Positions 7,011-13,705 of a stretch of 14,807 nucleotides of DNA are shown one piece after another. The stretch is taken from positions 1-14,807 of the forward strand of contig CAMYYX010000031.1 in the NCBI GenBank assembly GCA_947303695.1, in the 5' to 3' direction. How positions within the stretch are numbered: the first letter of the stretch is position 1; each line of letters begins with the position of its first letter. A program made the translations under genes and the position numbers. The notes below the pieces were generated by a model. The model did no database searches, was not told where the DNA came from, and saw only the letters and a list, made by a program, of their open reading frames with translations. The DNA is from an uncultured Prevotellaceae bacterium (GTDB taxonomy: Bacteria > Bacteroidota > Bacteroidia > Bacteroidales > Bacteroidaceae).

Positions 7011-8153
7011 ATGATAAGTCCAAAGTTTTTTTATGACACCCTTGCCGCTTATGGCATTGATTTCTATGCAGGAGTACCAGACTCCCTTTTGAAGAACCTT
7101 TGCGCATATATCACAGACCATGCAGACGCTTCACATAATGTGATTGCTGCAAATGAAGGTGGCGCAATGGGATTGGCAGCTGGCCATTATTTGGCAACAG
7201 GACAGATACCTGTTGTCTATATGCAAAACTCTGGTGAGGGTAATATCATTAATCCACTTGCCTCACTTACAGACAAGGACGTGTATAATATCCCTGTATT
7301 GTTAGTGATTGGCTGGCGAGGAAAACCTGGTGTACACGATGAACCTCAGCATGTGAAGCAGGGAAAAGTGACAACAGGACTGCTCAATGTGATGGGTATA
7401 GACTACACAGTACTCTCAAAAGAAGAGGATAAAGCAGTAGGACAGATTCAGAAAGCTGTATCGTATATGCAGCAAACCAAAGAATGTTATGCTTTGGTCA
7501 TTGAAAAAGACACGTTTGACAGCTATCAACTGACTACCCAACAAGCAACGCCCAACCTTCAGCTATCAAGAGAGGACGCCATTCAGACAGTTGCAGCAGC
7601 ACTTGGAGATAAGGATGTGATTGTGTCTACTACAGGTATGATTTCACGCGAACTCTTCGAATATCGGGCAGCAATGAAGCAAGGACATGAACGCGATTTC
7701 CTCACAGTAGGCTCTATGGGTCATGCCTCTCAGATAGCATTAGGCATTGCAATGGAGAAAACGGACCGTACCGTGTGGTGTTTCGACGGTGACGGAGCCA
7801 GCATCATGCATATGGGTAGTATGGCGATTGTGGCACAGAAAGCGCCCAAGAACTATGTACACGTCATTTTCAACAATGGTGCACACGACTCTGTAGGTGG
7901 ACAGCCAACAGTGGGCCTCAATATCGACCTGCCAGCTATCGCTAAGGCTGTGGGATACAAAACAGTAATAAGTGTGAGCAGGAAAGAAGAGTTAGAAAAA
8001 CAACTATCAACCGTTAACCATCAACTATCAACAGAAAATGGTCCTCTGCTGCTTGAAGTGAAGGTCAAGAAAGGCAACCGCAAAGACTTAGGACGACCTA
8101 CAACCACACCAATACAGAATAAGGAAGCATTAATGGAGTTCTTGAAAAAATGA
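7011..8153 (+). CDS. aepY: Phosphonopyruvate decarboxylase
   Basis: This ThDP- and Mg-dependent enzyme decarboxylates phosphonopyruvate to phosphonoacetaldehyde, the irreversible step that pulls the unfavourable PEP mutase reaction forward. The 380-residue length is typical. Family motifs are YAGVPDSLLKN (19-29), AANEGG (46-51, Glu49 activating ThDP), MQNSGEGNIINPLASL (71-86), VIGWRGKPGVHDEPQH (99-114), and the ThDP-binding GDG (260-262) to NN (288-289) motif. The C-terminal LGRPTTTP signature is at 360-367. Residues 331-341 (QLSTVNHQLST) come from a heptamer DNA repeat and look like a small insertion in a surface linker. The gene starts 2 bases after aepX and its stop overlaps the next start in ATGA, so translation is probably coupled. 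Confidence in function is very high. Confidence 0.96.
   Translation: MISPKFFYDTLAAYGIDFYAGVPDSLLKNLCAYITDHADASHNVIAANEGGAMGLAAGHYLATGQIPVVYMQNSGEGNIINPLASLTDKDVYNIPVLLVIGWRGKPGVHDEPQHVKQGKVTTGLLNVMGIDYTVLSKEEDKAVGQIQKAVSYMQQTKECYALVIEKDTFDSYQLTTQQATPNLQLSREDAIQTVAAALGDKDVIVSTTGMISRELFEYRAAMKQGHERDFLTVGSMGHASQIALGIAMEKTDRTVWCFDGDGASIMHMGSMAIVAQKAPKNYVHVIFNNGAHDSVGGQPTVGLNIDLPAIAKAVGYKTVISVSRKEELEKQLSTVNHQLSTENGPLLLEVKVKKGNRKDLGRPTTTPIQNKEALMEFLKK
8001..8032 (+). repeat. Heptamer tandem repeat inside aepY
   Basis: Four consecutive 7-base units of the form AACYRTY (AACTATC, AACCGTT, AACCATC, AACTATC) occupy 8002-8029, followed by a further AAC. The outer copies make an exact 11-base direct repeat, CAACTATCAAC, at 8001-8011 and 8022-8032, which are 21 bases (three heptamers, seven codons) apart. 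In protein this gives QLST twice. Short tandem heptamers are usually intergenic; here they are in frame within an enzyme gene. Confidence 0.75.
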
Positions 8154-8878
8154 AGCATATGGTACGTACAGCTGTAATTATGGCCGCAGGAATGGGCACA
8201 CGCTTTGGCAATATGACAGAGAAGATTCCCAAAGGTTTCATCCCTTACAAAGGGATACCAATGGTCGTACGCAGTATTGAGACACTCATTGCATGCGGAA
8301 TCGAACGTATCGTCATAGGAACAGGATACAAGAAAGAAGCCTACGAAGAACTGGCAAAGCAATACCCACAGATTCAGTGTGTGTTCTCACCTCGCTATGC
8401 AGAAACCAACAGCATGTATACCTTGTATAATAATAGGACTGCTATTGGCGATGATGATTTTCTGTTGTTGGAGTCTGATTTGGTATTTGAGCAACGCGCC
8501 ATTCGTGAACTGATTGACTGTCCTTTCTCGTCAGCAATGCTAATTACCCCAGTCACCAAGTTCCAGGATCAATACTACGTAGAGATGAACGAGAAGTGTG
8601 AATTGGTAAACTGTTCGACAGATAAGACGGCCATTCATCCTTCAGGTGAATTAGTTGGCATCCATAAACTCAGTAACCCGTTCTATAAAACCTGTGTTGA
8701 GGACTATGCTAAAGTTGTCGATGAAAAGCCAAAGTTGGGTTACGAATATCAGTTGTTACATGTATCACAACACATTACTCCAATGCATGTACTCAAACTC
8801 GATGAGTTGCAATGGTATGAAATCGACGATATAAACGATTTACAGTATGCAGAACAAAACATCAGAATCGATTTATGA
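8150..8878 (+). CDS. LicC/PntC-like nucleotidyltransferase, probable phosphonate cytidylyltransferase
   Basis: The 242-residue protein is a single-domain nucleotidyltransferase of the LicC type, which joins CTP to phosphocholine or, in PntC members, to 2-aminoethylphosphonate. Features are the NTP-binding loop MAAGMGTRFG (11-20) with Lys28 in EKIPKGF, the LicC/PntC-like YAETNSMYTLY (83-93), the metal Asp in LLESDLVF (106-113), and the C-terminal EIDDINDLQYAE (224-235), a likely second metal site. Its start overlaps the aepY stop (ATGA) and its stop overlaps the next start in the same way, so it is translationally coupled in a phosphonate operon. A phosphonate substrate therefore seems more likely than phosphocholine. 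Known PntC proteins are often fused to a transaminase; this one has no such domain. A second possible start is Met4. The exact substrate is inferred from context. Confidence 0.85.
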   Translation: MKHMVRTAVIMAAGMGTRFGNMTEKIPKGFIPYKGIPMVVRSIETLIACGIERIVIGTGYKKEAYEELAKQYPQIQCVFSPRYAETNSMYTLYNNRTAIGDDDFLLLESDLVFEQRAIRELIDCPFSSAMLITPVTKFQDQYYVEMNEKCELVNCSTDKTAIHPSGELVGIHKLSNPFYKTCVEDYAKVVDEKPKLGYEYQLLHVSQHITPMHVLKLDELQWYEIDDINDLQYAEQNIRIDL

Positions 8879-9828
8879 CCTCACTCATTGATAAAGATCT
8901 AACAGCTTGCAAAAAAATAATGCTTCAAGCGCTTCAGCAGGTGGACAATCCATTGCTCTGTCAGGTGTTGGATATGGTAAAAACACGAACAGGCAAGATG
9001 ATGCGCCCTCAGATGGTACTCCTGTCTGCAAAACTGTTTGGTCCAATTACACCTGCTGTGCAGTCAGTTGCAGTAGCTTTTGAAGCACTTCATACCGCCA
9101 GCCTCATACATGATGACGTAGTGGATGAGAGTGATGAGCGTAGAGGACATGAATCTGTCAATCATGCTCAGACAAACCGAGTGGCCATCCTTTCTGGGGA
9201 TTATATTTTAGGAGAGGCACTCCACTTGATTGCCTCAGTGAACGATGTACGGATTGTTCAGTTAATGTCGAAAGCATCAAAAGCATTGGCTAACGGTGAA
9301 TTGCTGCAACTCCATACCGTTCAGTCGTTTGACTTGTCTGAAGAAACCTATATGCGTGTCATCACCGACAAAACAGCTATACTGTTTGCTTCCTGTGCTG
9401 CTTCTGGAGCAACCCTTGCTGGAGCAAATCAGAAAGATATTGACAACTTGTATCAGTTTGCATTGTTAGTGGGACTTTGTTTCCAAATCAAAGACGATAT
9501 CCTCGATTTCATCGGTGGTGATATCGGGAAACCAAAAGGAAATGACCTCAAAGAAGGAAAAATCACGTTACCACTGCTTTATGCACTTCGAGGACATGAA
9601 CAAGAAATGGAACCGCTGATTCGTTCTGTAAAACAAGGCCATACTACCCCTGACGATATTCGCCATCTTATCGATTTCACACAACAAAATGGAGGAATTG
9701 AATATGCTGAAACTGTGATGAACAACATTGCCAATCAGGCTCGCAAACTTCTTGACATCTATCCTGATGGCAATGTCAAGATGGCACTAAACGAGTATAT
9801 TGACTATGTCATCCAACGCCAGAAATAG
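8875..9828 (+). CDS. Polyprenyl diphosphate synthase, trans, long-chain type
   Basis: The 317-residue protein is an all-alpha trans-prenyltransferase that extends an allylic diphosphate with isopentenyl diphosphate. The substrate-binding TGKMMRP is at 39-45. The first Asp-rich motif is DDVVD (80-84, in SLIHDDVVDESDERRG) and the second is DDILD (207-211, in FQIKDDILDF). Small residues (Ala73, Ser76) occupy the positions before the first motif that in short-chain enzymes are usually bulky aromatics, which favours a long product such as the side chain of menaquinone. This is a family-based inference. It overlaps the upstream gene by 4 bases (ATGA). Prenyl synthases of this kind are often housekeeping genes, so its place in a phosphonate operon may be chance or may reflect a prenyl carrier lipid. 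Function is firm; chain length is not. Confidence 0.94.
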   Translation: MTSLIDKDLTACKKIMLQALQQVDNPLLCQVLDMVKTRTGKMMRPQMVLLSAKLFGPITPAVQSVAVAFEALHTASLIHDDVVDESDERRGHESVNHAQTNRVAILSGDYILGEALHLIASVNDVRIVQLMSKASKALANGELLQLHTVQSFDLSEETYMRVITDKTAILFASCAASGATLAGANQKDIDNLYQFALLVGLCFQIKDDILDFIGGDIGKPKGNDLKEGKITLPLLYALRGHEQEMEPLIRSVKQGHTTPDDIRHLIDFTQQNGGIEYAETVMNNIANQARKLLDIYPDGNVKMALNEYIDYVIQRQK

Positions 9829-12037
9829 CATCCTGATCTTCCTCTCTCTTCTTCTCTTCGGAAGTCGTCATCTCCATGCCCAAATCCCGATGGAATGGGA
9901 TGATTTTACACGTGAGATATACGAAGAATATATAGAAAGTAACGATGAATTGGTAGAGAATGCAGATGAAACCTCATCAGAAGAAGATGGGATTTCTGAT
10001 GTATTACTGAATGAACTTTATACGCTTCATCTTTCACCTATCAACCTAAATGATTTAAGAGTTGTAAAAGACGCTGAAGAACAAATGATAAATGCAAAGG
10101 AGCGTCTAAGACAACTACCATTCCTCAGTGAACGGCAAATCGAAGCTATTGTTTATTACGTCAACAACAACTACCCGATGCAATCACTGGGTGAACTGAT
10201 GTTGATACGAGAAATCGATTACGTTACTCGCTCTCGATTGACCTTATTCTGCTATGTAGGTGAACCTACTGTCAAAAACGATAACAAATCAATTTGGAAG
10301 TTACTACGTTACGCTAATCATGAAGTAATTGTTCGAACGGATATTCCTTTTTACACCAAAGAAGGCTATTTGGATAAACCTAAAAGTGTAATAGATGCTT
10401 CTCCGAATAAAATCTATCAAGGTAACAATAACTATCATTCCCTTCGATACCAACTCCGTTCTATGCAACAAAAACAAGCGAGCGGTATTAATCGACAAAT
10501 AATTGCAGGCTGTTCGATGGAAAAAGATGCAGGAGAAGAACCCTTTGACTACCTCTCTGGTTATGTCATGATGAAGGGTCTGGGCAGAATCCGTTCATTC
10601 ATCATCGGAGATTTCAAACTCAATTATGGACTAGGTCTTATGGTGAATAACAGTATGAATCTCGGGAAAAACACAACAGGTGTTCTGTCTAACGCACCTT
10701 TGTCTGGACGTGGCATACGACCACATGCATCCACTTCCGAGTCTAATCACTTTCGAGGTATCGCGATCAATTATTCTCTTAGCAAATCGACTCATTTCAC
10801 CGCATTTGTTTCCTATCAGGATATTGATGCTACCAGAAACCAAAATGCCTCAACATCATCTGTTACCTCATTGAAAACAGACGGATTGCACAGGACTTTG
10901 CTTGAAAAAAGCAAGAAAGGCATCATTCAAGAATTATCGGGTGGAGGAAATCTTTGTTATTATCATCGTGGACTGCTGATTGAATTGACAGGAATTGCCA
11001 CCCACTTCTCTATGCCACTTTATCCCAAATATAACACACCTTCAACCCTATATCGTCAATTCAATTTACAAGGAGATAATTTGGGAGCCATCGGACTCTC
11101 ATACCAATACAGGACGAAACGATGGAATCTGCAAGGAGAATACGCTTTCAGTTTTACAAATGGGACGGATTCTATCAACAACGTAGAAAATCCCAATAAT
11201 GGTTTTGCCTGTATAAATAACGTGCGTTACCATGTAGACAACTATACATCCTTATCTGCATTAGTAAGGTATTATGATGCCAAATACGCAACCCGATATG
11301 GGCACTCATTTGGTGAGAATTCTCGTCCACAGAACGAAGTTGGTTTTCTCGTGGGCATCACAACAGAACCATGGACACATATTCATGTAGAAGCTTATAT
11401 AGATTGTTTTAAGTTTATAGAGCGTAGCTATCATGCTGCCGCTGGAGCGAAGGGAATAGATGGACAAATCAAAATGGCTTACACTCCTTCAGAACGAACA
11501 ACCTGGCAACTACGGTATCGTGTGAAATCCAAGGAGCAAGATTGTAAAATAGGTAATGACCAGACGGATTTGTTTTATTCTACCCGCCATGATTTGCGAC
11601 TTCAATGGAATTATAAATTAAATAATCACCTGACAACTCGCACAATTGGTTCCTTCATATACCGATGGAATGCTGATAGTAATAATGAAGCCGGCTATTT
11701 ATTGAGTCAGCATATACGACATGAACAAATGGTAAATCATCAGAGGGGACGACAACGGATAGATTTCATGTTTACCTACTTCCATACAGATTCATATGCC
11801 ACAAAGGTCTATACTACAACACCATCACTTCTCTATACATTGGGAATGAATGCTTTGTATGGGCATGGTATCAATGCCATTGCATTATTTTCCAGAAGTC
11901 TTTCAAGCAAAATCTCCGCTATATGCAAATTTTCCATCACGAAATATTTCGACCGAAGCTCTATTGGTACAGGATTGGAGTTAATACATTCGTCACACAG
12001 AGAAGATGTACAACTACAACTGAGATGGAAAATATAG
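9806..12037 (+). CDS. Helix-hairpin-helix protein with predicted outer-membrane beta-barrel
   Basis: The preferred start is the ATG at 9806; an in-frame TTG at 9800 also exists. From 9806 the protein has 743 residues and a good signal peptide (MSSNARNSILIFLSLLLF... ending LHAQ at about 26). An acidic linker (about 35-62) follows. Residues about 65-145 hold ComEA-like helix-hairpin-helix pattern (LNELYTLHLSPINLNDLRVV, then LRQLPFLSERQIEAIVYYV and LGELMLIREID). The rest, from about 160, is rich in alternating aromatic/polar strands (for example YGLGLMVNNS, LIELTGIATHFS, WNLQGEYAFSF), as in outer-membrane barrels. Proteins of this layout are widespread but uncharacterised in Bacteroidetes. The start overlaps the prenyl synthase by 23 bases. 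The C-terminus is LRWKI rather than ending in the usual Phe. Layout is clear; the role is unknown. Confidence 0.8.
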   Translation: MSSNARNSILIFLSLLLFGSRHLHAQIPMEWDDFTREIYEEYIESNDELVENADETSSEEDGISDVLLNELYTLHLSPINLNDLRVVKDAEEQMINAKERLRQLPFLSERQIEAIVYYVNNNYPMQSLGELMLIREIDYVTRSRLTLFCYVGEPTVKNDNKSIWKLLRYANHEVIVRTDIPFYTKEGYLDKPKSVIDASPNKIYQGNNNYHSLRYQLRSMQQKQASGINRQIIAGCSMEKDAGEEPFDYLSGYVMMKGLGRIRSFIIGDFKLNYGLGLMVNNSMNLGKNTTGVLSNAPLSGRGIRPHASTSESNHFRGIAINYSLSKSTHFTAFVSYQDIDATRNQNASTSSVTSLKTDGLHRTLLEKSKKGIIQELSGGGNLCYYHRGLLIELTGIATHFSMPLYPKYNTPSTLYRQFNLQGDNLGAIGLSYQYRTKRWNLQGEYAFSFTNGTDSINNVENPNNGFACINNVRYHVDNYTSLSALVRYYDAKYATRYGHSFGENSRPQNEVGFLVGITTEPWTHIHVEAYIDCFKFIERSYHAAAGAKGIDGQIKMAYTPSERTTWQLRYRVKSKEQDCKIGNDQTDLFYSTRHDLRLQWNYKLNNHLTTRTIGSFIYRWNADSNNEAGYLLSQHIRHEQMVNHQRGRQRIDFMFTYFHTDSYATKVYTTTPSLLYTLGMNALYGHGINAIALFSRSLSSKISAICKFSITKYFDRSSIGTGLELIHSSHREDVQLQLRWKI

Positions 12038-12065
12038 CAAAGGATAATTCCTTACAATGGATAGA

Positions 12066-12770
12066 TTATTTCCCTCTAACTTTACACATACAATAAGTAA
12101 AGTATAACCGCGGAAGGAGACGCAACTGTTCGCTCACTGTATCAACCTCTCTAACCACCTTTATATTATCCATGAGGCCATCAGAGCGATGGGTGTTAGA
12201 TATGCCTAAAACATCATAATTCGTGATTACAACAGGAATATGCCTGAAAGATTTTCCTGCAAGATACAATTGTTTTGACTGCTTGAAGTCTGCTGACATT
12301 GAATGAAGTGGGTCGAACGGGAAATCAAGAAGGCATTGAGTACGTGTGAAAACTGCTTGATGGCAATAGTACATTTTATGACTATTATGTGGTTCCTGCG
12401 CAACTTTTACGATGCCTTGTTTAAGGATGTCGCCATAAACAACATCTGCATTTAATCCATAAACTATCACATCTGCTAGTACTTGAGGAGTAGCGAACGT
12501 ATCTGCTGCATTCATAAAAATACAATACTCACCATGCGCCATCCTAACCCCTTTATTCATTGCATCGTATATTCCTTTATCCGGTTCAGAAATGTAATAG
12601 AATAAAGAAGATGGGGTAATCGTTGAGAGATATTCTGGCGTTCCATCAGTAGAGGCTCCGTCAACTACTATGATCTCTATATGAGAATAGGTCTGCGCAA
12701 AGATGCTCTGAAGTGTTTTCTTCAAGGCAGGTAAAGCATTATACGTTACAGTAATGACAGAGATGAGCAT
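12066..12770 (-). CDS. GT2-family glycosyltransferase
   Basis: The 234-residue protein is a GT-A glycosyltransferase of family 2, resembling short WcaA-type enzymes of capsule and LPS clusters. It begins with the typical ISVITVTYNALPALKKTL (3-20), then IEIIVVDGASTDGT (31-44, nucleotide-binding Asp37 and Asp42) and EPDKGIYDAMNKGVRMA (62-78). The metal-binding DxD position reads NAAD (87-90), as in related enzymes with N-x-x-D. There is a single domain and no transmembrane segment. It starts 17 bases after the LicD-family gene on the same strand and probably shares its promoter. It ends 28 bases from the end of the convergent plus-strand operon. Donor and acceptor sugars cannot be predicted. 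Confidence 0.92.
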   Translation of the reverse strand: MLISVITVTYNALPALKKTLQSIFAQTYSHIEIIVVDGASTDGTPEYLSTITPSSLFYYISEPDKGIYDAMNKGVRMAHGEYCIFMNAADTFATPQVLADVIVYGLNADVVYGDILKQGIVKVAQEPHNSHKMYYCHQAVFTRTQCLLDFPFDPLHSMSADFKQSKQLYLAGKSFRHIPVVITNYDVLGISNTHRSDGLMDNIKVVREVDTVSEQLRLLPRLYFTYCMCKVRGK

Positions 12771-12787
12771 ATAGAGAACAGCTAAGC

Positions 12788-13615
12788 CTATTTAAAAACT
12801 CTGGTATCTTTGTAGTCATGATACGAATGTTCGAAATCTACATAGTCGAACCCATGAATACGACGATGACCCTCGGGTGGTAACTTCATATAGTCACCAT
12901 AGAGACATTTCAAATAAGTATCAGGATGTTCAACTCCCAACAATTCATGTCCCTCAAACATGATTGGGGTAGGCGATCCCATCACCTCACGTGGCATAGT
13001 ACTACGATCACCAGTATCATAGTCGGCTATAAGCGGAGCTGTCTCGTAATCGTAGGCAGTCTGAATGCGTTTCTGTAATCGCTGTAGGGTAATATTTTTC
13101 ACCGTAGCCTGTAACAATCGAGGTAGCCATGATGTGTAGCCATGACCACGTTTATAGGGATCTCGGTTACGTAGATACACCCAAGTCTTTACCATGTGAA
13201 CCAATCCAATACGGAGACGACGACGCCATCGCTGTGCTGGAATGCCATCAATAGGGCATACATCAATGTAAACTCCACCTATTTGATTGAGCGCCATGCG
13301 TTCAATGAGTGTGGTACTACCATCGATAACTTTCAGTAATGCACAACTGCTGTTTTCATCTAATTCAAATGTCTGTAATTCGAATGGTTTTGGCAACCAT
13401 TCAGAGCCGTGCTCAATGAACCGCTGAAAGTCAGGACGAGGCATCGCTATGTCAGCATCATCATCCCATGGGATGAAACCTCCATGACGCACAGCTCCCA
13501 ACATCGTACCATCGGAAAGCCAATAGCGAATGCCATGCTCTCGGCATACCTTATCTACAACTAGCAGAATTTTCAAAATATGCTGGTGTATGTCTTCTAT
13601 TTTATAATTAGCCAT
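12788..13615 (-). CDS. LicD-family phospho-/phosphono-transferase
   Basis: LicD proteins transfer phosphocholine or similar groups from a nucleotide-activated donor to sugars of surface glycans. From the chosen start the protein has 275 residues. The signature YWLSDGTMLGAVRHGG (31-46) is followed by FIPWDDDADIAM (47-58, metal-binding Asp cluster). Further family segments are VYIDVCPIDG (115-124) and the C-terminal YLKCLYGDYMKLPP (234-247). An upstream in-frame ATG at 13666 would add 17 residues, but it lies inside the -33 element of the promoter, so the ATG at 13615, beginning MANYKIEDIH, is preferred. It is followed by the GT2 gene. With a CMP-phosphonate-forming operon next door, it is a good candidate for the enzyme that attaches the phosphonate to a glycan. 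The donor is inferred. Confidence 0.92.
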   Translation of the reverse strand: MANYKIEDIHQHILKILLVVDKVCREHGIRYWLSDGTMLGAVRHGGFIPWDDDADIAMPRPDFQRFIEHGSEWLPKPFELQTFELDENSSCALLKVIDGSTTLIERMALNQIGGVYIDVCPIDGIPAQRWRRRLRIGLVHMVKTWVYLRNRDPYKRGHGYTSWLPRLLQATVKNITLQRLQKRIQTAYDYETAPLIADYDTGDRSTMPREVMGSPTPIMFEGHELLGVEHPDTYLKCLYGDYMKLPPEGHRRIHGFDYVDFEHSYHDYKDTRVFK

Positions 13616-13636
13616 CGTATTTTTTAATATTTGCTG

Positions 13637-13667
13637 CAAAGATACAACAAAATTTTGTACTTTCAAT
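13637..13667 (-). promoter_or_regulatory. Promoter of the licD-like/GT2 pair
   Basis: Read on the minus strand, TATCTTTG (plus 13637-13644) fits the TAnnTTTG -7 element and ATTG (plus 13664-13667) is a near match to the TTTG -33 element, 19 bases away. The -7 element ends 21 bases before the ATG at 13615. This geometry places the ATG at 13666 upstream of the transcript and decides the start of the LicD gene. The element overlaps the divergent promoter over 13654-13667. Confidence 0.75.
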
Positions 13668-13684
13668 TATTTTAGTTAACTTTG
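13654..13684 (+). promoter_or_regulatory. Promoter of the DegT-family aminotransferase gene
   Basis: TTTG at 13654-13657, a 19-base spacer and TAACTTTG at 13677-13684 fit the Bacteroidetes promoter consensus. The -7 element ends 21 bases before the ATG at 13706. The extended form TTTTGTA-N15-GTTAACTTTG is shared exactly with the promoter at 4530-4560. Confidence 0.83.
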
Positions 13685-13705
13685 TGGCATAAAATAGTAT
13701 TCTTT

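Noticed and set aside
8150..8878. Phosphocholine cytidylyltransferase (LicC proper)
   Set aside because: No choline uptake or kinase gene is present, and the gene is translationally coupled to aepY, so a phosphonate substrate is more likely, though not proven.
9800..9805. TTG start for the helix-hairpin-helix protein
   Set aside because: The ATG two codons later gives the same signal peptide and is the more usual start codon.
12040..12053. Hairpin AAGGA-TAAT-TCCTT as a bidirectional terminator
   Set aside because: The stem is only five AT-rich base pairs and has no T-run.
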